From Amblyomma americanum (Eukaryota; Arthropoda; Arachnida; Ixodida; Ixodidae), in the NCBI RefSeq assembly GCF_052857255.1, contig NC_135502.1, positions 155,730,599-155,794,598 of the forward strand: a stretch of 64,000 bases of DNA. The letters run 5' to 3'. Made by a program: the position numbers and the translations under genes. The notes beneath the pieces are model-generated. The model saw only the letters and a list, made by a program, of their open reading frames with translations, did not search any database and was not told the origin of the DNA. Below are positions 46,584-55,850 of the stretch, piece after piece (position 1 is the first letter of the stretch; each line of letters starts with the position of its first letter).

Positions 46584-49500
46584 CTAACGGGAATAAAACG
46601 GCTTCATTCGCGCCACGTGGACGACCTCGGACGTCGGGTGTCGAGAGGACCGAACAGTTCCTTGAGGGAGCACCTCGTAGGTCACCGCGCTGAGGCGGCG
46701 TAACACCTGGTACGGACCAAAGTAACGGCGAAGAAGCTTCTCGGAGCGCCCTCGCAAACGGATTGGGCTCCACACCCAGACTTGGTCACCGGGTGTGTAA
46801 ATCACCTCCCTGCGGCGGAGGTTGTAACGCTCGGCGTCGTGTTGTTGTTGGCACCGGATTCGCTGTCGAGCAACTTGGCGAGCAACTTCGGCGTCACGGA
46901 CAAATTGGTCGGCATCCACGACAGAAGAGGGAGTAGGATCCGGAAGAAGCATGGCGTCCAGCATGGTCAAGGCTTCGCGACCGTGCACAAAATGGAAAGG
47001 AGTGAAGCGCATCGTTTCGTGAAGCGCAGTGTTGTACGCGAACGTTATGTAAGGAAGTATCCGGTCCCAGTTCGCGTGGTCATCGTCGACATACATAGAA
47101 AGCATATCGGCAATTGTCTTGTTAAGGCGCTCAGTCAGTCCGTTGGTTTGCGGATGGTAAGCTGTTGTCTTTCGATGGCTGGTGCCATTGAGTCGAAGTA
47201 CCTCGTTCGTAAGTGCCGACGTAAACGGGGTTCCCCTGTCAGTTAATACGACCGTTGGAGCTCCGTGGCGAAGCACAATGTTATGAATGAAAAAACTTGC
47301 GACTTCGGCGGCGGTACCACGGGGAAGAGCCTTGGTTTCACAGTAGCGGCTGAGATAGTCAGTGGCAACAGCAATGTACCGGTTACCCATGGAAGACGCC
47401 GGAAACGGACCGAGTAAGTCCATGCCGACCTGTTGAAATGGGAGGCGCGGGGGATCGATAGGCTGCAGGAGCCCGGCTGGTTTAGTCGGTGGCGTCTTCC
47501 GGCGCTGACATTCTCGGCAGGTTCGGACGTAACGGCGGACAACCGCAGCAAGCTTGGGCCAGTAGTACTTGGTGCGTATGCGCGCCAACGTGCGGGAAAA
47601 CCCGAGATGGCCCGAAGAAAGGTCGTCGTGGCACGCGCGCAGAACTTCGTCACGAAGCGCAGCTGGCAGTGCAAGCAGATAGACAGTGTCCGTTGGGCCG
47701 TAGTTCTTTTTATAGAGTACCCCATCGCGCAAGCAAAACGATGACAGTCCGCGCTTGAAGAGCCGAGGTGGAGATGGGGCGATTCCTTCAAGGTATTCTA
47801 TGAGGGGCAGCAGGTCAGAATCGGCCCTTTGTTGTTGGGCAAGGGTGGACGTGGTGAGAGCACCAAGAAAAGCGGAATCGTCGTCGGACTCGTCTGTGGG
47901 GCACAGGATTGGGGCGCGGGATAGACAGTCAGCATCGCTGTGTTTCTGGCCAGACTTGTGCACGATGGTGACATCAAATTCTTGTAACCGAAGACTCCAT
48001 CGAGCAAGCCGCCCCGAGGGATCCTTCAGGTTCGCCAACCAACAGAGTGAATGGTGGTCGCTCACGACCCGAAACGGGCGGCCATACAAGTACGGACGAA
48101 ATTTCGTAACGGCCCACAGCACAGCTAGACATTCCTTTTCCGTTGTGGAATAATTGACTTCTGAACGGGACAAAGTGCGACTGGCGTAAGCAATCACGCG
48201 TTCTAGACCATCCTGCCGCTGAACAAGGACCGCGCCGAGGCCAACGTTACTAGCATCAGTGTGCAGTTCAGTGTCGGCCTCTTCGTCGAAGTGGCCAAGC
48301 ACAGGCGTACACTGCAGACGGGACTTGAGTTCTGTGAAGGCGCTGTCCTGGTCTTGGCCCCAGATGAAGGGTTCAGAATCCTTCGTCAGGCGGGTCAAAG
48401 GCTCTGCTAGCCGGGAGAAATTGGGAACAAACCGGCGATAGTACGCGCAGAGGCCCAAGAAACGACGCAGGCTCCGTTTGTCTGTTGGCTTAGGGAAGGC
48501 AGCTACGGCGGCCGTCTTTTCGGGATCTGGACTAACACCTTGTGCGCTGACAATGTGACCAAGAAACTTCAGCTCTTGAAATGCAAAGTGACATTTCTCT
48601 GGCTTGAGAGAGAGACCAGCGGAACGTATGGCCTCGAAAACAGCACGCAAGCGTTTCAGGTGCTCCTCAAACGTGTCAGAGAAGATCACGACATCGTCAA
48701 GATATACGAGGCATGTCTGCCACTTCAGACCGGACAGCACGGTGTCCATCATTCGTTGGAACGTGGCAGGGGCCGAGCACAAGCCAAAAGGGAGTACCTT
48801 AAACTCGTATAAACCGTCAGGCGTAATAAAGGCGGTCTTCTCTCGGTCGCGTTCGTCGACATCTATTTGCCAATACCCACTGCGGAGGTCAAGGGATGAA
48901 AAGAAGGTGGCATGGCGCAGGCGGTCTAGGGAATCATCAATGCGGGGCAGAGGGTACACATATTTTTTCGTGGCGGTATTCAGGCGCCTGTAATCGACGC
49001 AGAACCTGAGGGTGCCATCTTTCTTCGTGACGAGAACAACAGGCGATGCCCAGGGGCTCGTGGAAGGTTGGATGACGTCGTCCTGGAGCATATGTGTAAC
49101 TTGGCGGCGGATGGCATCGCGTTCTTTGGAAGACACGCGATAAGGGCGCTGGCAAATTGGTCTTTGGTCGTCAGCAACGACAATTCGATGCTTGGTAAGC
49201 GGCGTCTGTTGGACCTTGGAAGTTTCCGCAAAACAGTCGCGGAAGGAATAGATTAGGCTTTGCACGCAGTTTTTCTGACTGGCCGAGAGGTGCGGGTTCA
49301 CGTCTGTCGGAATGGCTGTAGCCGTCGCGTCGGCGAGGTCTGACGTGGTGGATAAAGAGCACTGCCTCGTACACTCTCCAAGCTCGTCAAAATAAGCGAC
49401 GACTTCTGACTTCGTCAAATGTTGCGGTTCACGAGTAAAGTTCGTGACTAAGATTTCGGTACGACCATTGGCAAGGTCTACTAGGCCTCGGGCGACACAA

Positions 49501-50297
49501 ACTTGCCGAGCGAGTAGCAGGGACATGTTCGCTTCAGCAATGCCAAGAGCGCCGGTGCTGTCAGTACACTCGACTGTGACGAACTTGCTGGCTCGCGGAG
49601 GGATTGTTATGTGGTCGTCACATATGCGCAACATTACTTTACAGGGCTCGGTGGTTGTGTTAACGGCTCGCTGGGCGGAAAAAGATACCATGAGTTCCTG
49701 AAGGTTTATGATCGCACCATACTCGTGAAGGAAATCCATGCCCAGTATGAGGTCCTTTGAACAGTCAGCTAACACGGCAAAGGAGCCGGTGAAAGTAAGA
49801 CCACGGATTTGGATGCGGCAAGTGCAGACGCCGATTGGTGTCACGACATGGCCACCGGCAGTGCGGATCACGGGTCCACACCAAGGCGTCAGAACCTTAC
49901 GGAGTGTCATGGCTAGCTCCCTGCTCATCACAGAAAAATCAGCGCCGGTATCGACGTGTGCGGTCGGTTCATAACTGTCGACGGTTACTAAAATTTCAGC
50001 GGAAACTAATCGTTCGCAGCACGTCGGTGAGGTCGTCGGATCGGGTCGTTGACGCTCGGGCCGTCGCGTCCAATCGTCGGGTGGAGGCTGTTGTCTTCGT
50101 GCAGCGGCGGCGGCCCTACCCCCGGAGGACGCCGTCTTCAGTTTTCCCGCCGAGGGGAGGTGCCTCCGAACTGACCGGAGGTTTAGGGCCGACTGGGCGT
50201 AGCAAAGCGCCTCGGGGATGGCGATCGCGACTGTCGCCGCTGTGAGGTCGGGGGCGGCACTTGGGAGTTCAAGTACTCCTATATGTCCCGCGGTCTT
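46584..50297 (-). CDS. pol: Gypsy pol polyprotein (protease, RT, RNase H, integrase)
   Basis: Uninterrupted frame of 1,237 codons; it opens after a TGA at 50300-50298 and has no ATG before the catalytic sites, so it needs frame change from gag. The first in-frame GTG/ATG pair (49931, 49928) lies inside the protease and is not the real start. Residues counted from the GTG at 49931. Protease: DTG just upstream (about 49952-49944). RT: SLDLRSGY at 346-353, YLDD catalytic motif at 410-413. RNase H: TDAS at 558-561, with DHH near 625. Integrase: zinc-binding H768-x6-H775-x29-C805-x2-C808, then D838, D898 and E934 (spacing D-59-D-35-E). GPY/F-type module near the C-terminus (RYFGPYQV). All catalytic residues are present. 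The products would copy the RNA into DNA and integrate it. The C-terminus extends to 46584, 100 bp before the 3' LTR. Confidence 0.95.
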   Translation of the reverse strand, partial: KTAGHIGVLELPSAAPDLTAATVAIAIPEALCYAQSALNLRSVRRHLPSAGKLKTASSGGRAAAAARRQQPPPDDWTRRPERQRPDPTTSPTCCERLVSAEILVTVDSYEPTAHVDTGADFSVMSRELAMTLRKVLTPWCGPVIRTAGGHVVTPIGVCTCRIQIRGLTFTGSFAVLADCSKDLILGMDFLHEYGAIINLQELMVSFSAQRAVNTTTEPCKVMLRICDDHITIPPRASKFVTVECTDSTGALGIAEANMSLLLARQVCVARGLVDLANGRTEILVTNFTREPQHLTKSEVVAYFDELGECTRQCSLSTTSDLADATATAIPTDVNPHLSASQKNCVQSLIYSFRDCFAETSKVQQTPLTKHRIVVADDQRPICQRPYRVSSKERDAIRRQVTHMLQDDVIQPSTSPWASPVVLVTKKDGTLRFCVDYRRLNTATKKYVYPLPRIDDSLDRLRHATFFSSLDLRSGYWQIDVDERDREKTAFITPDGLYEFKVLPFGLCSAPATFQRMMDTVLSGLKWQTCLVYLDDVVIFSDTFEEHLKRLRAVFEAIRSAGLSLKPEKCHFAFQELKFLGHIVSAQGVSPDPEKTAAVAAFPKPTDKRSLRRFLGLCAYYRRFVPNFSRLAEPLTRLTKDSEPFIWGQDQDSAFTELKSRLQCTPVLGHFDEEADTELHTDASNVGLGAVLVQRQDGLERVIAYASRTLSRSEVNYSTTEKECLAVLWAVTKFRPYLYGRPFRVVSDHHSLCWLANLKDPSGRLARWSLRLQEFDVTIVHKSGQKHSDADCLSRAPILCPTDESDDDSAFLGALTTSTLAQQQRADSDLLPLIEYLEGIAPSPPRLFKRGLSSFCLRDGVLYKKNYGPTDTVYLLALPAALRDEVLRACHDDLSSGHLGFSRTLARIRTKYYWPKLAAVVRRYVRTCRECQRRKTPPTKPAGLLQPIDPPRLPFQQVGMDLLGPFPASSMGNRYIAVATDYLSRYCETKALPRGTAAEVASFFIHNIVLRHGAPTVVLTDRGTPFTSALTNEVLRLNGTSHRKTTAYHPQTNGLTERLNKTIADMLSMYVDDDHANWDRILPYITFAYNTALHETMRFTPFHFVHGREALTMLDAMLLPDPTPSSVVDADQFVRDAEVARQVARQRIRCQQQHDAERYNLRRREVIYTPGDQVWVWSPIRLRGRSEKLLRRYFGPYQVLRRLSAVTYEVLPQGTVRSSRHPTSEVVHVARMKPFYSR

Positions 50298-51490
50298 TCA
50301 CCATAGCGCGGTCGAGGCGCGTCCGGTGGGAATCCTCTCAGACCCATCCGCCGGTACGGGCAATTCCGCAGAACATGGCCGGGCTCCCCGCAGTGGTAGC
50401 AGAGCGGACGATCGTTGGACGTTCGCCACACGTACGCGTTGCGGAATGGAGGGCACGGGTCCTGCTGCTGCTCGATGGGACGCACGTAACGATGGGGTGG
50501 TGGTTGTTCGGCAACGGGGCGAAACGCTTGCGGCGCCGAGGCAGGTCGGCGCAGGGCATCGCTGTAGGACATTACGTGCGGCTCCGAAAGGGGTGCTGGG
50601 GGTGGCTGCACCGCTCGCCGGATTTCGTCACGGAGAACATCGCCTGTCGAAGGTACGCTTTCTGACGGAGCACTCAAGTGGAGGTGTCGCAGTTCTTCGC
50701 GGACAATGCTCCGCACAAGCGCTCGCAGCGCCTCATCCCCGGGGCCTGGCAAGGACGTGCAGTACTGAGCGGCCGCTACATTTGCCTGACGGCTGTATTG
50801 GGCACTCCGTTCCTGCAAGGAACGTTCTATGGTCGTCGCTTCCTTGGCAAAGGCGGCGACAGTTCTCGGAGGGTCGCGCATGAGGCCAGCGAACAGCTGC
50901 TCCTTTACCCCACGCATAAGGTGCCTCACCTTTGTAGCTTCGGGCATGGCTGTGTCGGCCCGATTGAAGAGGCGGGTCATGTCCTCAATAAACATGGCCA
51001 CGCTCTCGTTGGACTGCTGTGACCTGGAGCGAAGGGCAAGTTCGGCATTCTCCTTTCGCTCGCTCGAACTGAACGTGGCGAGCACCTCGCGGCGAAAAGC
51101 TGCCCAGTTAGAGAAGGACGCCTCGTGGTTCTCGAACCACGTTTTCGCCGAGTCTTGCAGTGCGAAGTACACGTTCAGCAGCTTTCGCTCGTCGTCCCAT
51201 TGGTTGAACGCGGCCACACGGTCAAAACCGGCCAACCAATCTTCTACATCCTCGAACCGGTCGCCGTGGAAGGATGGTGGCGACCGAGGTGCAAGAAAGA
51301 CGAACGGCGGGGCACTGCCGAAGGACTGACCTGTCTGGCTGCCAGTGGCGGAAGTCATGGCCCGAGCAGGAATCGTGAGTGGCTCAAATTCGGGTTGCAG
51401 GCCTCGCAGGCGACGGCTCGCTTTGTGGACAGGTGTGGCGTCTGCTCGTCGGGGAGAAGCGTTAGGGCTATCGTCCCGGTCAGCGTACAT
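50279..51490 (-). CDS. gag: Gypsy gag protein
   Basis: 403 codons starting at an ATG 31 nt inside the 5' LTR. Residues about 65-225 form a retrotransposon gag (capsid-like) domain: FHGDRFEDVEDWLAGFDR at about 74-91, then KTWFENHEASFSNWAAFRRE. A helical, charged linker follows. A CCHC zinc knuckle is complete (C364-x2-C367-x4-H372-x4-C377, in CYHCGEPGHVLRNC), followed by an R/P-rich tail. It would form the particle and bind the element RNA through the knuckle. Pol lies in the -1 frame and overlaps gag by 19 nt. The adjoining sequence in the gag frame after the TAG stays open for about 34 codons and is also basic, so stop readthrough would not reach pol. Confidence 0.93.
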   Translation of the reverse strand: MYADRDDSPNASPRRADATPVHKASRRLRGLQPEFEPLTIPARAMTSATGSQTGQSFGSAPPFVFLAPRSPPSFHGDRFEDVEDWLAGFDRVAAFNQWDDERKLLNVYFALQDSAKTWFENHEASFSNWAAFRREVLATFSSSERKENAELALRSRSQQSNESVAMFIEDMTRLFNRADTAMPEATKVRHLMRGVKEQLFAGLMRDPPRTVAAFAKEATTIERSLQERSAQYSRQANVAAAQYCTSLPGPGDEALRALVRSIVREELRHLHLSAPSESVPSTGDVLRDEIRRAVQPPPAPLSEPHVMSYSDALRRPASAPQAFRPVAEQPPPHRYVRPIEQQQDPCPPFRNAYVWRTSNDRPLCYHCGEPGHVLRNCPYRRMGLRGFPPDAPRPRYGERPRDI

Positions 51491-51499
51491 GGGATGATA

Positions 51500-51517
51500 C
51501 CCAGCACGGCTCCACCA
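51500..51517 (-). promoter_or_regulatory. Primer-binding site of the Gypsy element
   Basis: On the minus strand TGGTGGAGCCGTGCTGGG starts 4 nt inside the 5' LTR. It begins with TGG (complement of a tRNA 3' CCA) and continues into a T-arm-like sequence. The primer tRNA was not identified. Confidence 0.65.
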
Positions 51518-51521
51518 AAAA

Positions 51522-51676
51522 TGTCACCGGCGAAAATACAGAGAACAAAGCTGTTCACTCGGGCGAGGTTTGCCAACACCGCCGCGCTCGTTCTGGACAA
51601 AGAAGACGTTCGGCCACGCGCTCGGGAACACAGTTCGACCTCCAGGTGGCGCCGGCAGAAAGTCAGCAGCGTGGCA
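51522..51676 (-). repeat. 5' LTR of the Gypsy element
   Basis: 155 bp, TG...CA bounded, identical to the 3' LTR except for a 3-bp insertion. The LTR would carry the promoter, but no clear TATA box is visible in it. Confidence 0.95.
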
Positions 51677-53711
51677 ATATTGACAACACGTTCGGCTTCA
51701 ACCGTAGCCGCCGCGAAGCAAGAGAAGAAAGCGGTTACTGGAATGCGTAGAGTCTTCGTTTCCAGTTGAGACCCATAGTGTAGCGCAAGAGTGCGTGCAA
51801 TTTGCGACCGAGTAAATAAACGAGCGAGCGCAAAGCGAGAAGAAGCGGAAGGGACGAGGCTCTGTCAGCTCTGTCCTGTTCGTTTCCCTTCGGCATTGCG
51901 CGTGAGTCACTGGTTGTTTCCGCGGCAGCTAAGTGCATTCCACATCGAATCATCGAACTGATGGTCCGTCAGTGTTCACAGTGTATGCGTTGCGACGCGA
52001 GCGCCGAGGTGTATGCATGGATGCGTTTGCTGAATGGCTGGCACGCGTAGGAGTCCTAAATGTAAATGTGGCAATTGTATACCGCCCAGCAAGTTGCGTC
52101 ACTATGTTTTGGGCTTTCGTTAAGGTGGTTGCCCGACTTCCTGTTCATTATTCGACGTGGGACGTGATCGTGCACTGACTGCACGCGTGTTTTTGACGCC
52201 AATATCGGCCCGTTGCGGACTGCCGATAGCGTGCGCCGCGCGGTTTGTTTAGCGTTCTGTTATTCGCTACGCGTATGTGCGTCTTTATAGGGATCTGATG
52301 TGGCGTCTTAAGGTTAGAACACACCTCTACGAGCCGATTACACCAGCCGACAAGCTCAGAGTGGGAGGGGTGTGACGCGTCAAGGCATGCAAGCGACTGA
52401 GTGAATTGAAGCGACGCGTCACTGCGATACCCCAACAGGTAGCTGCCTGCTCAATCACTTTTGTGACATTGATAACGTAGCCTGCAGCTGTAAAGTTCTT
52501 TTAGTTGCTGGAGGCCGTGAATAAAAATCATTGCTAAATGCTGACGAAGAAATAGCCCTAGAAAAAGAGCGCTTTGTAGCCCTTTCAAATTAAGTGGTTT
52601 TGAATAACCTAAGTAGTACAGAGCTTATCATAAAAACTAGTGTGAGCAAGTGGTGTTATTTATTTGAAGTTTAGCTGTTTAAACATTTTCTTGTGGCTCC
52701 ACTGTCCAGATTCGGGGCTGTTCTTGTCTGTGCCCGTTCAGGGTGCTTGCAGAGCACAAGTATGTGTCGAGTTTTCTCAGATCTGTTTTTTTTCACCTCT
52801 GCATTGAGATCAGTGTGTTGCAAAGTCTGCTTTGGACCAGAACGTTGATGGCATTCCCGTATTCAAAATAACGTGTGTGTCTCTTCTCAATAGGTCATCT
52901 TTAGATAGTGCCAGTTTCATGCTCAGAAAGAAGCAGTGCTTAAATACAGGGAGGTCTCGGCTGGCCTCGGAACCCTTACAAAACTAGCGAGGAATCTGAG
53001 ACTCCCTGTGCTAGAATGTAGGGAGCGTATGAATCCGGAGCAAGCTACCAATTTTCTTTTTCTTGTTAGTGGTTTTTGGAACATTTCTCCTGTCATTTTT
53101 AAAATTTCGTGCTGATTTTTAGCAAAGAATTAATAACACGTTTTCTTTTAGCCTGGACGCAAATAATGCAACATTGACAGCACAACACACAGGGTGCAAG
53201 AAAAAGGGAAACCCGCACCCTGATACCCCGATTGAGACCAGAGCTGGCCGCTCAGCTCCAAGGCTACACAGCGACAACGAGCACACTGGCATAGCCTCAG
53301 CTCAGCTGCTTTCTCTCTCTCCCTCTTTAGTTCCCTCCCCACCTGTTCTCGAGTCACTAGAAACCCTGTTCAATGCAGCCAGGCTTTAAAAAATGCCAAT
53401 ATGAAGTAATGGGCTACAAGGCAGCATTCTAAGGTGATATTACAGCATGAGAACAATACTTTTATTCTTTTTTACTCTAGTATCCATCTTCCATGGCACT
53501 CCTCATAGACAATCATAGTAGAATGATAACCATGTCAAGCTTCTGCAGTAATGCCGGTACACATGGCACTCCTCAGAGACTGGTCCAGCAAATACGTCTT
53601 ATTTCACTTGATGAAAAGAATATGAATGGTGCTATATAGTGCAGCTATGAATGCACATCAAAGATGAAACATTAAATGGACTTGACATTTTCTCTTCTGT
53701 GGCCTCTCACT
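51677..53711. other. Flank of the Gypsy element and AT-rich DNA, no gene recognised
   Basis: The first 250 bp are GC-richer and open in more than one frame; see the note on 46016-46331. The remainder, to 53711, has short open frames without motifs. A polypyrimidine-rich run near 53310-53340 is not part of a recognisable splice site or gene. Confidence 0.4.
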
Positions 53712-53844
53712 GTATAACGAAAGTAGAAACAGCGCTAACTTTTACACAAACCACACAGAAAGAACAGACAGGACAGCGCCCGTCCTGTTTGTTCTTTCTG
53801 TGTTGTTTATGTAAAAATTAGCGCTGTTTTTACTTTTGTTACAC
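53712..53844. repeat. 133-bp imperfect palindrome
   Basis: Arms of 63 nt (53712-53774 and 53782-53844) are reverse complements with about 7 mismatches around a 7-nt centre. The arms contain AACAGCGCTAA and CACAGAAAGAACA. It is similar in design to the palindromes at 14636 and 62891, although the arm sequence differs. Confidence 0.92.
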
Positions 53845-54294
53845 AATGTTACACCAAATAGTCCAGCAAGAGGTACTGTTTAAAGAACTTTTCACTGTAG
53901 TTGCAATATTTTTACTGCATCTAGATCTGAGTGGAAATTAAGCACTGTCTACTGCAAACTACTTCAAGGTCTGTTGAATTATAGCCTGTGCTCAAAAAAG
54001 CTAAAAGTGCTAAATGAAAAAGGTGAATATTCACCATAAATTGTTACCTCTGTGATTATCTTGGTCAGTTTTGATTTTTCGTTGCCCATTCACTTGCTTG
54101 GTGATGACACTGTGCAGGTTCAGTGAATATACTTGCTCTAATACACTTACAGGAAATTAGGAGCTTGTAGTGACCTGTTTGACTCAGCCTTTCGGCATGC
54201 TACCTGATATCATAATTCAGCAAAGCTTGAAAGAAACTGCATATTCTATGGACACCAGATGTTTGCTTGCGTCTTTTTTCAAATGCCTTAGACG
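53845..54294. other. AT-rich spacer, no gene
   Basis: Nothing recognised between the palindrome and the fold-back element. Confidence 0.45.
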
Positions 54295-55850
54295 TTAATG
54301 TGCAGGAGTGGATAGAAGTAAACGGAGCGTGCCGCACAAGAAAGAACTGCTTTTCAGCGCCGCCTACCAAAACCACACGTAAGCTCAAAATCGCGACACG
54401 CATATGCAGGCCCCGTACCGGCGCAACCCTCTCAATGCTCCGCTTGCCTCGCATTTGGCCGTAGTCAGGGTCACGCTAATGATGATTATGGTCGGATGGT
54501 TGTGCCCTTAGTAGCGAGCGGGCATTTCGGAGCCCACAGATCGCTGCTCTTGATGCCACAAATCCCACGGGGGCGACGCTATCATTATGTCGTTTCATCT
54601 GTGGCAGCTGTAGGCACGTTTCCATCGCAAGTAGCGCGCGTCCTTCAAACTTTAGTTGCCTCCGGGATTCGTTTTCATCTCGCTATAGACCAAATAATGT
54701 CAAAAACACTCGATCCATTACCGCAGTTTCGGGTTTTTTAATACAGTTACCGTTCATTTTCGGCTTGCACCTACGAGGAACCGACGGAGCGGCAAAGCAT
54801 GCGCCCTGTGTGTCTGTACTGCACCACAGTGCTCCTGCATTGGAACCTCGCCTAGGAGGACAGCTTAAAATGAGATGAAACTGGCGCTCTTGGCGCTTTC
54901 TGCAGCGCGATCCAGCGTCTCAAGGATAGTGACTGCTTCCAAATGTGCTGGATGCAGCTGTTGGGTTTCCACACCTATATTCTCAAACAGACCAATGTCT
55001 ATATGTAACTGGTAGCAGTGAACTAATACAGCTCGCACAGAAGAGTTTGGCACGCTTGCCGGGTACTGTAAAGGCTCATACTCTGATTAGTGGGCGATCA
55101 CGGGCACTTATATGCCGAATTTCGCAAGCGGGGCACGCAACAGTGACGCACTGCTGCCGCGGCATTCGTGTGGGTGAGACAGCGGGTGTTTGTAGTCATC
55201 CTAAGATCCGAAGGTGCATGCAAAGTGATTACCATGAGCTCTGCTCTGCACATGACAGCGCGATACGCAGCGGACTGTCTCAGTGGTGATAAGAGGAGGA
55301 TCCAGTATAGGGGCAGTTTGTTTCGAGGGAGACAGGCAGGGTGCATGCACTAGTGCTGCGTCAGCGCCTGGTAGGGACAAGGCGAATCACCAGTGATAAC
55401 TGTAGAAAATTAACACAAAACTGCGGCAGTATGCCGAGTGTTTCGAGCGCGTTTGCTTGCGAGTGAGACGCAGCAGAGTCCCAGCGGCAGCAAAAGTTCG
55501 AAACATGCGGGTTGTTTGCGGCGCAAACACGCCTCCAGCTGTCTCAAACGAAGCGGCTTAATGGTAGAGGCGTCCCCGCGCAATTTGCCTTATCAAGACA
55601 GCGGTCTTTGTTTCCCGAAATGTTCGCTAGCTACACAGAGCACAACCATCCGATCATGATCATCATCACCACGACACAGACGCCGGTCGATTGCGAGGCA
55701 AGTGGAGCATTGAGAGGGTCACGCCGGAAGCGGGCCTGCACATGCACGTGGCGATTTCGAGCTTTCGTCTGGTTTGGCTAGGCGGCGCTGACACGCAGTT
55801 CTTGTGCGGCGCGCTCCGCTTACTTCTGTCCGCACCTGTACATGGACCAC
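54295..55850. mobile_element. Fold-back element with arms of about 530 bp
   Basis: The left arm (about 54295-54830) is the reverse complement of the right arm (about 55320-55850). Matching words, left then right as read on the other strand: GGATAGAAGTAAACGGAGCG / GGACAGAAGTAAGCGGAGCG; CAGCGCCGCCTA in both; ACCCTCTCAATGCTCC in both; GATCGGATGGTTGTGC/GGTCGGATGGTTGTGC; CGCAGTTTCGGG/CGCAGTTTTGTG. Indels and substitutions show age. The roughly 490-bp centre has no transposase. Open frames up to 114 codons in the element are not conserved between the arms. Confidence 0.8.

Larger units (their letters stand above)
46332..51676 (-). mobile_element. Complete Ty3/Gypsy LTR retrotransposon
   Basis: A 5,345-bp element on the minus strand: 5' LTR (51522-51676), PBS, gag, pol (protease, RT, RNase H, integrase), polypurine tract, 3' LTR (46332-46483). 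The integrase lies after RNase H, which is the Ty3/Gypsy order. There is no env frame and no chromodomain seen. The LTRs differ only by a 3-bp indel and both ORFs are intact, so the insertion is recent and possibly still competent. The flanks AAAT (left) and ATAT (right) are not an exact target duplication. Short LTRs of about 150 bp recall the Mag-type lineage, but that is an inference. GC content is well above the flanking AT-rich DNA. Confidence 0.95.

Noticed and set aside
46216..46773. 185-codon minus-strand frame crossing the 3' LTR, and antisense frames at 46251-51769
   Set aside because: Shadows of GC-rich Gypsy coding sequence and LTR; no motifs.
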